Below are positions 16,019-25,589 of a stretch of 64,000 nucleotides of DNA, piece after piece (the stretch's first letter is position 1; the number at the start of each line of letters is the position of its first letter). The stretch is from Labrenzia sp. PHM005. GTDB lineage: Bacteria > Pseudomonadota > Alphaproteobacteria > Rhizobiales > Stappiaceae. The stretch covers positions 862,501 through 926,500 of the forward strand of contig NZ_CP041191.1 in assembly GCF_006517275.1 (NCBI RefSeq), given 5' to 3'. The position numbers were made by a program, and so were the translations under genes. The notes beneath the pieces were generated by a model, which saw only the letters and a program-made list of their open reading frames with translations, had not been told where the DNA came from and did no database searches.

Positions 16019-17602
16019 ATGAAAACCAAAACCAAAATGATTGCTGCGGCCGTAGCAACATTTGGCGTGGCATCTGCCGCGCAGGCGGAAACACTGAAGT
16101 TTGCGTTTCAAGGCACGCTGAATGCCCTGGACCCGTATAGCCTCAACGAAACATTCACGCTCTCCGCACTTGGCAACACCTATGAAGGTTTGACCCGCCG
16201 CGGCGCGGACCTTCAAATCGAACCGAGCCTGGCCGAGAGCTGGGAAGTTGTTGAGCCGAACCGCTGGCGTTTCCACCTTCGTAAGGGCGTCAAGTTCCAC
16301 AATGGCAATGACTTTACCGCAGCTGACGTCGCCTTCTCTGTCGACCGTGTACGCTCTGAAGGTTCCGACCTCACCACCCGCGTTCCGGGTGATGCCAAAG
16401 TCGAAATCGTCGATGACTACACTGTCGATTTTGTCCTGACCGGTCCGAACCCGATCCTGCACTATGAGTGGGATACGTTCTACATCATGGACAAGGAGTG
16501 GACCGAAGCCAACGACGCGGTCAAAGTCACGTCTGCCTCTGACACCACACCGAACTATGCTGCACTGAATGCAAACGGCACTGGCCCGTTCAAATTGGTG
16601 AGCCATGAGCCGGGTGTTAAATCCGTCTATGAAAAGAACGACGGCTGGTGGGACACTGCATCTCACAATCTGGATACAGTTGAATTCACGCCGATCGGCT
16701 CCGATGCGACACGCGTTGCAGCACTTCTGTCCGGTGAAATGGACATGGTGTATCCGATCCCGATCCAGGACATCAAACGCATCAACGACAACGACGGCAC
16801 AGTTGCTCTGACCGGTCCGGAACTGCGGACTATCTTCCTTGGTATGGACCAGATGCGCGATGAGCTGCTCTATTCCGACGTCAAGGGCAAGAACCCGTTC
16901 AAGGATGATAAAGTCCGCAAAGCGTTCTACCACGCGATCAACATCGAGGCGATCAAGCAGAAGGTGATGCGCAATCTTGCAACACCATCCGCCATCATGA
17001 TCTCCCCGTTCATGTTCTCCAAAGCTGGTGACTTCGAACGGTATCCGTACGACCCGCAGGCTGCCAAAGACCTTTTGGCTGAAGCCGGATATGCCGATGG
17101 CTTCTCCGTTGGCATGGACTGCCCGAACGACCGTTACGTCAACGACGAATCGATCTGTCAAGCGGTTGCTGCGATGCTGGCCCGTGTTGGCGTCAAGGTT
17201 GACCTCAATGCCCAGCCGAAAGCGAAGTACTTCGCCAAGGTTCTGGCATCCGGCGGTTTTGACACTTCGTTCTACCTGCTCGGCTGGACCCCTGGTTCCT
17301 TCGACAGTTACAACATCCTGACCAACCTGATGCATTGCCGCGACGAAGCTGGCAAAGGCTCTCCGTTTAACCTTGGCGGTTTCTGCGATCAGAACATTGA
17401 TGCGTTGACCGCTAAGATCCTGGTTGAAAACGATCCGGCAAAACGCGACGACATGATCGCGGAAGCCTACAAGATCTCCCATGACAACGCCTACTACATC
17501 CCGCTGCACCAGCAGGGTCTGGCGTGGGGCGTTGCCGACAACGTTGATCTTGTCCAGCGTGCGGACAACCAGTTCCACTTCCGCTTCGTCACAAAGAAGT
17601 AA
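16019..17602 (+). CDS. Peptide ABC transporter substrate-binding protein
   Basis: Family 5 (DppA/OppA-type) solute-binding protein, 527 residues. It has an export signal (MKTKTKMIAAAVATFGVASA, cleaved after AQA) and typical segments such as TLNALDPYSLNETFT, GLTRRGADLQIEPSLAESW and FRLRKGVKFHNG-like text (FHLRKGVKFHNGNDF). AGAGGGG is upstream of ATG 16019. First gene of a four-gene importer: binding protein, two permeases and a fused double ATPase. A hairpin with T-run lies just after it, so it is probably made in excess of the permeases. Likely ligands are di- or oligopeptides. Confidence 0.93.
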   Translation: MKTKTKMIAAAVATFGVASAAQAETLKFAFQGTLNALDPYSLNETFTLSALGNTYEGLTRRGADLQIEPSLAESWEVVEPNRWRFHLRKGVKFHNGNDFTAADVAFSVDRVRSEGSDLTTRVPGDAKVEIVDDYTVDFVLTGPNPILHYEWDTFYIMDKEWTEANDAVKVTSASDTTPNYAALNANGTGPFKLVSHEPGVKSVYEKNDGWWDTASHNLDTVEFTPIGSDATRVAALLSGEMDMVYPIPIQDIKRINDNDGTVALTGPELRTIFLGMDQMRDELLYSDVKGKNPFKDDKVRKAFYHAINIEAIKQKVMRNLATPSAIMISPFMFSKAGDFERYPYDPQAAKDLLAEAGYADGFSVGMDCPNDRYVNDESICQAVAAMLARVGVKVDLNAQPKAKYFAKVLASGGFDTSFYLLGWTPGSFDSYNILTNLMHCRDEAGKGSPFNLGGFCDQNIDALTAKILVENDPAKRDDMIAEAYKISHDNAYYIPLHQQGLAWGVADNVDLVQRADNQFHFRFVTKK

Positions 17603-17621
17603 GCGGTCTAAAACAATCGAG

Positions 17622-17650
17622 CGCCCCCGGTACTTCCGGGGGCGTCTTTT
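17622..17650 (+). terminator. Hairpin after the peptide-binding gene (partial terminator)
   Basis: CGCCCCCGG (17622-17630), loop TACTT, CCGGGGGCG (17636-17644), then TCTTTTCTT. The strong stem and T-rich tail lie between the binding protein and the first permease, a common place for a leaky terminator that lowers permease expression. Confidence 0.8.
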
Positions 17651-17674
17651 CTTGCCAAAATGTAAAGAGCCGAA

Positions 17675-18649
17675 ATGATAGGTTTTGCAACACGTCGTTT
17701 GTTACAAGCGATGATTGTCATGCTGGTGGTGGCCCTGCTCGCCTTCACCATGTTCCGTTATGTCGGGGATCCGGTCAATCAGATGGTCGGGATCGAGACA
17801 TCAATTGAGGAACGCGAAGCATTGCGCGAGCGGCTGGGATTGAATGATCCCGTACCGGTGCAGTTCTATCGCTTCATCAGCAAAGCCGTACAATTTGATT
17901 TCGGCACATCCTATCAGTTCCGCCAGCCGGTTTCCGAGCTCTTTGCCAAGCGCATTCCAGCGACACTTGAGCTCAGTTTCGCCTCCTTTATCTTCGCTCT
18001 CATCGTGGGGATACCAATGGGCATCTATGCCGGTCTCAACCGGGAATCGCCCATCTCAAAACTTTTCTTGTCCGTTTCGCTCGTCGGAATCTCGCTGCCG
18101 ACCTTCTTCATCGGTATTTTGCTGATCTTCCTGTTCTCAGTGACTTTGCAGTGGCTGCCGAGCTTTGGCCGCGGCGACGTGGTTCAGGTCGGCTCCTGGT
18201 GGACGACCGGCTTTTTGACTGTATCCGGTCTGAAAGCCCTGATCCTGCCAGCGGTAACGCTTGGCATGTACCAGATGACCTTGATCATGCGTCTGATCCG
18301 CGCCGAAATGCTGGAAGTCATCCGGACCGATTACATCAAATTCGCACGCGCACGCGGCCTGCCAGATCGGCTGGTCAACTTCCGCCACGCGTTGAAAAAC
18401 ACAATGGTGCCGGTGATCACCATCACAGGTCTTCAGTTGGGCGCGATCATCGCGTTCGCCACCATTACCGAAACCGTCTTCCAGTGGCCGGGCATGGGAC
18501 TGATGTTCCTGCAGGCTGTTCAGAACGTCGATATCCCGATCATGTCCGCATACTTGTTGCTGACCGCATTCCTGTTCGTTGCGATCAACTTCATCGTCGA
18601 CATCCTTTATTTCTTCATCGATCCGCGTCTGCGGGTCGGCCGGCCATAA
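17675..18649 (+). CDS. Peptide ABC transporter permease, DppB type
   Basis: 324 residues, about six membrane segments. N-terminal MIGFATRRLLQAMIVMLVV and the extended RERLGLNDPVPVQFYRFI segment match DppB/OppB-family permeases. The EAA-loop that contacts the ATPase is seen as YIKFARARGLPDRLV. Forms the inner-membrane channel with the next gene's product. Twelve bases separate it from the second permease gene, so they are co-translated. Confidence 0.94.
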   Translation: MIGFATRRLLQAMIVMLVVALLAFTMFRYVGDPVNQMVGIETSIEEREALRERLGLNDPVPVQFYRFISKAVQFDFGTSYQFRQPVSELFAKRIPATLELSFASFIFALIVGIPMGIYAGLNRESPISKLFLSVSLVGISLPTFFIGILLIFLFSVTLQWLPSFGRGDVVQVGSWWTTGFLTVSGLKALILPAVTLGMYQMTLIMRLIRAEMLEVIRTDYIKFARARGLPDRLVNFRHALKNTMVPVITITGLQLGAIIAFATITETVFQWPGMGLMFLQAVQNVDIPIMSAYLLLTAFLFVAINFIVDILYFFIDPRLRVGRP

Positions 18650-18661
18650 GGAGACTTGAAA

Positions 18662-19606
18662 ATGGCTGATGTCTCCAACACAAACTCCGCACCGCAAGGC
18701 CGGCTGGCGAAGATGATCGACACCGATATCTTCCACTCGTTCCTGCGCTCGAAGGTAACCGTCGTCGCAGCGTTTATGACACTGCTGCTGTTCTTGTTGG
18801 CGTTTCTCGCGCCTTGGGTCGCCCCGCACAATCCGTTCGATCTGGCAACAATATCTATTCTGGACGCCCGGGTTCCGCCGGTCTGGATGGAGTTTTCCGA
18901 TCCACGCTTCCTCTTGGGAACTGATGATCAGGGCAGGGATCTCTTGTCCGGCATCTTTTATGGTATGCGCATTTCGCTGATTGTCGGCTTCTGCTCAGTT
19001 CTCGCGGCAGCCGTCATAGGCATCACAGCTGGGCTGGTTGCCGGTTACATGGGTGGCCGGGTCGATGCCATCATCATGCGGATCGCCGATGTTCAGCTCA
19101 CCTTCCCGGCAATTCTGATTGCGCTTCTGATCGATGGTGTCGCCGCCGGTATCTTTGGCGGAATCGACCGCGAAGTTTTTGCGTTCTACATCCTGATCGT
19201 GGCGCTCGCCTTGTCTTTCTGGGTGCAATATGCCCGGACGGTGCGCGGTTCGACGATGGTGGAAAAGAACAAGGAATATGTGCAAGCCGCCCGGGTGATC
19301 GGTATTCCGTCGGTTATCATCATGGCCCGCCATATCCTGCCGAATGTCATGGGACCGGTTCTGGTTATCGCGACCATCAATCTGGCCCTGGCCATCGTGA
19401 CCGAATCCAGCCTGTCGTTCCTCGGTGTCGGTATGCCACCCACCCAGCCGTCGCTGGGAACGCTGATCGCGATCGGCAACGACTTCCTCTACTCCGGGGA
19501 ATGGTGGATTGCGATCTTCCCGGGTATTGCGCTGGCATTGCTGGTGCTCAACGTCAACCTTCTGGGCGACTGGTTGCGTGACGCCCTCAACCCGAAACTG
19601 CGCTGA
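18662..19606 (+). CDS. Peptide ABC transporter permease, DppC type
   Basis: 314 residues, six membrane segments, with the DppC/OppC hallmark N-terminal region (FLAPWVAPHNPFDL) and the segment FLLGTDDQGRDLLSGIFYGMR. The EAA-loop is YVQAARVIGIPSVIIMARHI. I chose ATG 18662 because AAGGAG lies 9 bases upstream; a TTG six bases earlier is less likely. Partner of the preceding permease in the importer. Confidence 0.94.
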   Translation: MADVSNTNSAPQGRLAKMIDTDIFHSFLRSKVTVVAAFMTLLLFLLAFLAPWVAPHNPFDLATISILDARVPPVWMEFSDPRFLLGTDDQGRDLLSGIFYGMRISLIVGFCSVLAAAVIGITAGLVAGYMGGRVDAIIMRIADVQLTFPAILIALLIDGVAAGIFGGIDREVFAFYILIVALALSFWVQYARTVRGSTMVEKNKEYVQAARVIGIPSVIIMARHILPNVMGPVLVIATINLALAIVTESSLSFLGVGMPPTQPSLGTLIAIGNDFLYSGEWWIAIFPGIALALLVLNVNLLGDWLRDALNPKLR

Positions 19607-19615
19607 GGTGCTTCC

Positions 19616-21337
19616 GTGAACGTCCTAGATATCAAAGACCTTCGGGTCGAGTTCCCGGGCCGCAAATCAGTCTTTGTTGCGGTTGACGGGGTCAATTTGA
19701 GCGTTGAAGCCGGCAAGATCCTTGGTGTTGTCGGAGAATCTGGCGCCGGTAAATCCACCGTCGGCAATGCGGTGATCGGCCTCCTTCAGGAGCCAGGCCA
19801 TATTGCCGGTGGTGAGGTCTACCTTCACGGCGACCGGATCGACGAGCTGCCTTATAAAAAAATGCGCAAACTGCGCGGCCGCAAGATTGGCATGATCTTC
19901 CAGGATCCTCTGACCTCGCTCGATCCGCTGCAGACGGTGGAATCCCAATTGGTGGAAACCATTCGGACCCACTTGCCACTCTCGGCCAAGGAAGCCCAGC
20001 AACGCGCCATTGAGCTCATTGATGCTGTCGGCATTCCCAATCCGGCGGAACGGATCAAACAGTATCCGCATCAGTTCTCCGGCGGGATGCGTCAGCGCGT
20101 TGTGATCGCGCTGGCACTCTGCGCCGAACCGGAACTGGTGATTGCCGATGAGCCGACCACGGCACTCGACGTTTCCATTCAGGCGCAAATTCTGGAGCTG
20201 ATGAAAAAGCTCTGTGCTGAACGAAATGTCGCCATGCTGGTGATCACGCACGACATGGGCGTGATTGCCGACATCACCGACCATGTCGCGGTGATGTATC
20301 ATGGTGAGCTGGTGGAATACGGTGAAACCAATCAGGTCTTGGGCGCCCCAGTCCACCCCTACACACAGAGCCTGATTTCGGCCGTTCCGCGCCCGGATAT
20401 CAAAGTGGAGCGCTTTCCGGTGGTCAACTACATCGAAAAGGCTGGCACACCGCAAAAGCAGATCGACATCTCTACCCATTGGCTCGGACAGTCCCGGGAC
20501 TACGAAAAGGTAAGCGGTCCGCTTGTCCAGATCCGTGACCTGGAAATGCGCTTTGAAACCAAGGGATCGATTTTCCCGTCACAGCGCCAGTATTTCCATG
20601 CGGTCAAAAAAGTCAGTTTCGATATTCATGAAGGCGAAACCTTTGGCGTCGTTGGCGAAAGTGGCTCGGGCAAATCCACGATCGCACGCGTGATTACTGG
20701 CCTTTATCACCCGAGCGGCGGATCGATCCTCTTCGGCAAGACGGAATTGACGTCACTGAAGAACCAGAAAGAAATTCTGGCGATGCGCCGTCAGATGCAG
20801 ATGATTTTCCAAGATCCATATTCGTCGCTGAATGCACGCATGCGGGTCCGCGATATCATCGCTGAGCCAATCAAGTTCCACAAACTGGCCTCCAGCAACA
20901 CGGAAGTTCGTCAAATCGTCGATGATCTGCTTGATCACGTTGGCCTTGGATCGGCGGCGGGTCAGAAGTTCCCGCACGAGTTTTCCGGCGGTCAGCGCCA
21001 GCGGATTTCCATTGCGCGCGCACTTGCGACCCGGCCCCGGTTCCTCATTTGCGATGAACCAACGTCGGCGCTCGATGTTTCGATCCAGGCACAGATCCTC
21101 AATCTTTTGAAGGATTTGCAGGAAGAACTCGGCCTAACAATGCTGTTCATCAGCCATGATCTCGCCGTCATCCGCCAGATGTGCAACCGCATCGGCGTCA
21201 TGCGCAATGGCGAATTGTGCGAAGTCGCGGACTGCGATCAGTTGTTTGAGGCTCCACAGCACGAATACACGCAGCAGCTCCTCAACTTAATGCCGTCCAT
21301 GGAACTGCTATCCCGGGCCAATCTGGAAACCGCCTAA
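19616..21337 (+). CDS. Peptide ABC transporter ATPase, DppD-DppF fusion
   Basis: 573 residues holding two complete ABC ATPase domains in one chain. Domain 1 (about 1-265) has Walker A GESGAGKST, signature FSGGMRQR and Walker B LVIADEPTTALD. Domain 2 (about 300-560) has GESGSGKST, FSGGQRQR and LICDEPTSALD. Short oligopeptide-transporter C-terminal extensions follow each. Start GTG 19616, ten bases after the permease gene. Fused DppD/DppF ATPases are known in peptide and glutathione-type importers, so this is normal though less common than separate genes. Confidence 0.94.
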   Translation: MNVLDIKDLRVEFPGRKSVFVAVDGVNLSVEAGKILGVVGESGAGKSTVGNAVIGLLQEPGHIAGGEVYLHGDRIDELPYKKMRKLRGRKIGMIFQDPLTSLDPLQTVESQLVETIRTHLPLSAKEAQQRAIELIDAVGIPNPAERIKQYPHQFSGGMRQRVVIALALCAEPELVIADEPTTALDVSIQAQILELMKKLCAERNVAMLVITHDMGVIADITDHVAVMYHGELVEYGETNQVLGAPVHPYTQSLISAVPRPDIKVERFPVVNYIEKAGTPQKQIDISTHWLGQSRDYEKVSGPLVQIRDLEMRFETKGSIFPSQRQYFHAVKKVSFDIHEGETFGVVGESGSGKSTIARVITGLYHPSGGSILFGKTELTSLKNQKEILAMRRQMQMIFQDPYSSLNARMRVRDIIAEPIKFHKLASSNTEVRQIVDDLLDHVGLGSAAGQKFPHEFSGGQRQRISIARALATRPRFLICDEPTSALDVSIQAQILNLLKDLQEELGLTMLFISHDLAVIRQMCNRIGVMRNGELCEVADCDQLFEAPQHEYTQQLLNLMPSMELLSRANLETA

Positions 21338-21352
21338 CCCGGCTTTTAGCAA

Positions 21353-21382
21353 GCGCTGTCCCGCGACCTCGTGGGACAGCGC
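21353..21382 (+). terminator. Hairpin after the peptide importer operon
   Basis: Perfect 10-base stem GCGCTGTCCC / GGGACAGCGC with loop GCGACCTCGT, 16 bases after the ATPase stop. No T-run follows (ATCTCACC), so it may be an RNA 3' stabiliser or weak terminator rather than a classic one. Confidence 0.6.
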
Positions 21383-21638
21383 ATCTCACCTGTAAATCAC
21401 TGATTCTGAGTCTTTTTTCAGATTCGCTCGAGTCGCTCTCTTGACTCCATCAGACCCGCCGATTCCCTCTTTCCCGGCTTTCGATAGTCACAATGGAGTG
21501 GCAGCCCGGCAATTCTTGCCGGTCAGAGTCACCGGGTCATATCAGTACTTTCCTTTTACATACTGAACACCGCTATCATTCCCATTTTTTTAATATTGTT
21601 TCTTTTCTTTTAGATTATTTCACTATAATTTTCGTATA

Positions 21639-21690
21639 TTGACCATTTATTGACCTGTTATCAAAATAATTTTCCTGCTATTATTTGACC
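21639..21690. promoter_or_regulatory. TTGACC repeats in AT-rich region
   Basis: TATTGACC occurs at 21639-21646 and 21650-21657 (11-base period), and TATTTGACC ends at 21690. The first two are one helical turn apart, as for a regulator's direct-repeat site; each also resembles a -35 box. Low confidence since AT-rich DNA gives such matches by chance. Confidence 0.3.
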
Positions 21691-21741
21691 TTACTTTTTT
21701 TTGATTTGCCTTTTCTATTTCAAAAATAACTTCCACGAATT

Positions 21742-21870
21742 ATGACTTATTTTCTGGATAGTTCTTCTTTGACCGAAAACCGCTGTAAGGTCTTCAATAT
21801 CGATAATTATGCCGATGCAATCAGCGACTTAGAGATTGAGCCGCAGCTGGTCGCATTGCTCCAGCTCTAA
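21742..21870 (+). CDS. Possible 42-residue small protein
   Basis: An ATG-to-TAA frame of 42 codons, acidic at the end (ISDLEIEPQLVALLQL), ending 75 bases before the ATPase-like gene. It has no recognisable Shine-Dalgarno and no known family. Codon quality rises towards its 3' end. Could be a leader peptide for the next gene, or chance. Confidence 0.25.
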   Translation: MTYFLDSSSLTENRCKVFNIDNYADAISDLEIEPQLVALLQL

Positions 21871-21945
21871 CCGTCCCGCATTTTTATTTCCTGCTCGCCA
21901 ACCCGGCAGAAGTCTTCGGGAAGAGCGCAAATAACAGGGACGAAA

Positions 21946-23544
21946 ATGCAACAGGTCGCGGCCATGCCAACTCAAACACTCATCGTGCTCTACCGGATGT
22001 TCTTTCTCGGCGGATCAGCATGTATTTTTGTTCTGGCAGCACTGATCTCAGATTTAACACCTGCTCTCCTGCCCGGCGGCACCCCTTTGAGCGGATCTAT
22101 ATCCGTTCCCGTACTTTGCGCTCTGTCATGCCTGCTTGCAGCTTTATGCCTTGCGTTTTCGTTCCCAGACCCGACCGGCCGCCGGCTGAGTTCTTTGACT
22201 TTTGCTGCAAGCTGCTTGCTTCTCGGTGCTTCGCTGAGCTTCTTACCAACTGCCATCGGCACAGCTTCCTCCGATCTGCTGGCTTTCAGTGCCGCCATTA
22301 TGATGATCCTGCGCGTTCTGGCGGTTTGGGTTCTGCCGCCGCGCGGTGAACGGTGTGGCACACGGGAAGCATTCGTCTCTTCCCAATTGAGCATTTTATG
22401 CTGTGGTCTTTGGCTCGCGGTTGATCCGATCCAAGCTCCCGTAGCCGGCGCTGTCTGCCTCTTGCTGTCCTGGCCCTATCTGGCCGATGGCATCAATGCC
22501 TTTGCCGACAAGGTGTATCATGAGGCTGCCAAAGCCGCCGGACTTCGCAATGTGGCGCCGGGAACCTTTACCAAAGTTGCCACCGCACGTGACATCGTCA
22601 TCGACAAGGCTGCCGTTATGTCTGGCCCGACCCTGACAGTGACGAATGTGATGGCCTTCGACAATGATCCGAGAACCCTTCTGGCTGTTGCAGCCTCTGC
22701 CGAAGCCGGCTCAGACCATCCAGTGGCCCATGCGCTCCGCCAATTGGCGGAGCAGTGGCAGGTCGACCTGAAACACCCGGACCGGATAGATCCGGCCCCA
22801 GGCCTGGGTGTTGTGGCTCTGCTGGGCGGTCAAACGGTTGTTGTTGGAACAACGGATCTATTGAACAAACTCAAGATCGACAGCTTTACGGCTGATGCCA
22901 TTGCCAAATCGCTTGAAGCCGATGGCAAGACGGTTCTAAGGGTTGCCGTCGGTGGACGGGTCGTTGGTGTACTTGGACTAGAAGGCACGTTGCGCCAGGA
23001 TGCAGGTGTTGCCGGAATGGCCTTGCGGGCTGAAGGATTGGTGCCTTGGCTTTATAGCGGTGATAGCGAAAAGACCCGGCAGGCCCTTGCTGAAATGCTC
23101 GGCCTGGAGCCCGTTGCGGACCCCAAACCCGGCGAATCTGCTAGCGAAGCGGCCTTCCGGACATTGGAAGACCACAACCCCCTGGTTCTTACCTTGTCAC
23201 AGGACAGAACGTCCTTTGAACTCAGATCCTTCCGGCCCAGTGCCTCTGATGAAACCACTCCTGAAACCACATTGCTTGCAGTCAGCAGCACCGATGATAT
23301 TGGCGCTTTTCCTGCGCTCAAAGAACTTGCCATGCGGCGAACGGCATTGGCAGTTCATGCCCGTCGGTTTTTGTCCGGCCTGTCCGTTATGTGCGGCATT
23401 TGCGGTGGCCTATTGCTGCTGCCTTTGTCGGCAACACCGGTGCTCTTTGCGGTGAATCTTGCCATTTTGTGGGGTTTTGCCCGCTTCTCAGTCGCCGACA
23501 GGTCCCAGCAAGTGGTCAATAATGCTTTGATTGCTGCGAATTAA
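21946..23544 (+). CDS. Degenerate P1B-type ATPase-like membrane protein
   Basis: 532 residues. The N-terminal 185 residues form about six hydrophobic segments. The rest resembles the P and N domains of heavy-metal P-type ATPases: IVIDKAAVMSGPTL at the place of the phosphorylation motif (Asp220 kept, DKTGT changed to DKAAV), AASAEAGSDHPVAHAL matching the P1B SEHP nucleotide motif, PGLGVVALLGGQTVVVG matching the GxG loop, and WLYSGDSEKTRQALAE in place of TGDN. The C-terminal tail again has two membrane segments. No CPC metal motif, no TGE actuator domain and no GDGxND motif are found. It is uninterrupted, so it is not a decaying pseudogene by reading frame, but transport activity is improbable. 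AGGGA precedes the ATG. Confidence 0.7.
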   Translation: MQQVAAMPTQTLIVLYRMFFLGGSACIFVLAALISDLTPALLPGGTPLSGSISVPVLCALSCLLAALCLAFSFPDPTGRRLSSLTFAASCLLLGASLSFLPTAIGTASSDLLAFSAAIMMILRVLAVWVLPPRGERCGTREAFVSSQLSILCCGLWLAVDPIQAPVAGAVCLLLSWPYLADGINAFADKVYHEAAKAAGLRNVAPGTFTKVATARDIVIDKAAVMSGPTLTVTNVMAFDNDPRTLLAVAASAEAGSDHPVAHALRQLAEQWQVDLKHPDRIDPAPGLGVVALLGGQTVVVGTTDLLNKLKIDSFTADAIAKSLEADGKTVLRVAVGGRVVGVLGLEGTLRQDAGVAGMALRAEGLVPWLYSGDSEKTRQALAEMLGLEPVADPKPGESASEAAFRTLEDHNPLVLTLSQDRTSFELRSFRPSASDETTPETTLLAVSSTDDIGAFPALKELAMRRTALAVHARRFLSGLSVMCGICGGLLLLPLSATPVLFAVNLAILWGFARFSVADRSQQVVNNALIAAN

Positions 23545-23630
23545 CTCGCACACCTTTCAAAAACCGCTGCCCCCTTGTATCTATCGGCTTAATATCTCCG
23601 CCGTAAGAAATACAGAGGGTGAGGCGCCAA

Positions 23631-25427
23631 ATGAGCAATACCAAAAAGCCGAATTTCCGGTCCGCTGCCTGGTTCGACAATCCAGACAATCCGGGAATGA
23701 CGGCGCTCTATATTGAGCGGTATCTCAATTTTGGCATTACCCGCGAAGAACTGCAGTCCGGCAAACCGATAATCGGTATTGCGCAGACAGGCTCCGACCT
23801 CTCACCTTGCAACCGCCACCATCTGGAGCTAGCCAAACGGATCCGGGAAGGCATCCGGGACGCAGGCGGAATTGCCTTTGAATTTCCAGTCCACCCCATT
23901 CAGGAAACCGGCCGGCGGCCCACAGCGACGCTTGATCGTAATCTTGCCTATCTTGGATTGGTTGAATTACTGCACGGCTACCCGATCGACGGTGTTGTGC
24001 TGACCATTGGCTGTGACAAAACCACACCGGCCTGTTTGATGGCCGCGGCCACCGTCAATATTCCAGCCATCGCACTCTCCGTTGGTCCAATGCTCAACGG
24101 CTGGCACAAAGGTGAGCGCACCGGCTCCGGCACAATCGTTTGGAAAGCGCGGCAAATGCTGGCAGCCGGCGAGATCGATTATCCTGGTTTCATGGATCTG
24201 GTCGCATCCTCCGCACCATCTGTCGGGTATTGCAACACCATGGGCACTGCAACAACCATGAACTCACTCGCTGAAGCACTCGGCATGCAGCTTCCAGGAT
24301 CTGCTGCCATTCCGGCGCCTTACCGCGAACGCGGCGGAATGTCTTATGAGACCGGACGCCGGATTGTGGAAATGGCGTATGAGGATCAAAAACCCTCAGA
24401 TATCATGACCCGCCAAGCCTTTGAAAACGCGATTGTTGTCAACTCAGCCATTGGCGGATCAACAAACGCACCAATCCATTTGAATGGCATTGCCCGGCAT
24501 CTTGGAATTGAACTCACCAATGATGATTGGCAGGAAATCGGTCATGATGTGCCGCTGCTGGTTAATCTACAGCCGGCCGGTGACTACCTCGGCGAGGACT
24601 ATTTCCACGCCGGCGGTGTTCCAGCAGTCATTTCCGAACTGCTGCGTAATGGAAAACTGCCGCATCCTGATGTCGTTACTGCAAACGGCAAAACCATGCG
24701 GGAGAATTGCGAAGGCATCACCACCGATCTACCGGACGTCATCAAGCCGTTCGAGACCCCGATGTTGGAAAAGGCGGGGTTCCTCAATCTGAAAGGCAAT
24801 CTCTTCGACAGTGCGATCATGAAAACCAGCGTGATCTCGGAGGAATTCCGCAACCGGTATCTCTCCAATCCGGATGATCCTGAAGCCTTTGAGGGCCGGG
24901 CGATCGTCTTTGAAGGACCGGAAGATTATCACGATCGGATTGACGATCCTGCGCTGGAGATCGACGAGACTTGCATGCTCTTTGTCCGTGGCACCGGACC
25001 GATCGGATATCCGGGCGGTGCGGAAGTGGTCAACATGCAGCCGCCGACGGCCCTAATCAAACGCGGCATCACCGCCTTGCCATGCATAGGCGATGGACGC
25101 CAGTCTGGCACGTCCGGCTCGCCATCCATTTTGAACGCGGCTCCGGAAGCGGCGGCTATGGGCGGGCTAGCCCTCATCAGAACCGGAGACCAGGTCCGGA
25201 TTGATCTGAACAAAGGAACGGCAAATATCCTGATTTCAGATGAAGAACTCACCCAACGCCGTGCTGATCTTGAAGCAAACGGCGGTTTTCAAGTTGCCGA
25301 GAGCCAAACGCCCTGGCAGGAAATCCAGCGTGGTCTGGTTGCCCAATTCGACAAGGGTATGGTTCTGGAACCTGCGGTCAAATACCAGGATGTCGCCAAC
25401 AAAGGCCTGCCGCGGGACAATCATTAG
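23631..25427 (+). CDS. xylD: D-xylonate dehydratase-like IlvD/Edd-family enzyme
   Basis: 598 residues of the IlvD/Edd dehydratase family. It strongly resembles, from memory, the Caulobacter D-xylonate dehydratase from the N-terminal [18 protein letters not shown] to the C-terminal [17 protein letters not shown]. The likely Fe-S cysteines are in [18 protein letters not shown] and GYCNTMGTA. Such enzymes remove water from a sugar acid to give a 2-keto-3-deoxy acid. No xylose dehydrogenase, lactonase or transport gene lies alongside, so the exact sugar acid (xylonate, arabonate or similar) is open. ATG 23631 has GAGGGTGAGG upstream. Confidence 0.85.
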   Translation: MSNTKKPNFRSAAWFDNPDNPGMTALYIERYLNFGITREELQSGKPIIGIAQTGSDLSPCNRHHLELAKRIREGIRDAGGIAFEFPVHPIQETGRRPTATLDRNLAYLGLVELLHGYPIDGVVLTIGCDKTTPACLMAAATVNIPAIALSVGPMLNGWHKGERTGSGTIVWKARQMLAAGEIDYPGFMDLVASSAPSVGYCNTMGTATTMNSLAEALGMQLPGSAAIPAPYRERGGMSYETGRRIVEMAYEDQKPSDIMTRQAFENAIVVNSAIGGSTNAPIHLNGIARHLGIELTNDDWQEIGHDVPLLVNLQPAGDYLGEDYFHAGGVPAVISELLRNGKLPHPDVVTANGKTMRENCEGITTDLPDVIKPFETPMLEKAGFLNLKGNLFDSAIMKTSVISEEFRNRYLSNPDDPEAFEGRAIVFEGPEDYHDRIDDPALEIDETCMLFVRGTGPIGYPGGAEVVNMQPPTALIKRGITALPCIGDGRQSGTSGSPSILNAAPEAAAMGGLALIRTGDQVRIDLNKGTANILISDEELTQRRADLEANGGFQVAESQTPWQEIQRGLVAQFDKGMVLEPAVKYQDVANKGLPRDNH

Positions 25428-25447
25428 TCTGCACGCAGCCAGGTTCG

Positions 25448-25482
25448 CCGAGCTCACCTGATGTCTAATCAGGTGAGCTCGG
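25448..25482. terminator. Strong palindrome after xylD-like gene
   Basis: Perfect 14-base stem: CCGAGCTCACCTGA and TCAGGTGAGCTCGG with 7-base loop TGTCTAA. It starts 20 bases after the xylD-like stop. There is no long T-run, but the stability suggests a terminator or RNA processing stop before the kinase gene. Confidence 0.65.
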
Positions 25483-25589
25483 GATAATTCCTAGGGAGAC
25501 ATACGACCTCAGCATAACTGCCAATGAAACGTTTTTTCAAAGATTTACCTGCACTCTAGCTACAAATGAACTTGTAGAGAGTAGGGTTC

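Larger units (their letters stand above)
21338..21945. other. AT-rich intergenic stretch of 608 bases
   Basis: Holds a strong hairpin at its left end (21353-21382), then about 200 bases of strikingly AT-rich DNA (21550-21760) unlike the surrounding coding DNA, with three TTGACC repeats and a 42-codon frame. No tRNA or known RNA motif was recognised. Possible explanations are a long leader or promoter region for the ATPase-like gene at 21946, or a remnant of transferred DNA. Confidence 0.5.

Noticed and set aside
15689-17578. 629-codon open frame on the minus strand
   Set aside because: It is antisense to the peptide-binding gene over most of its length; the plus-strand protein has signal peptide, family motifs and an operon. 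Its translation shows no recognisable family, and the frame is open because of plus-strand codon bias.
21742-21870. Resemblance of the 42-residue frame's first residues (YFLDSS) to PIN-domain toxins
   Set aside because: Only six residues match and the rest does not; the frame is far too short for a PIN domain.
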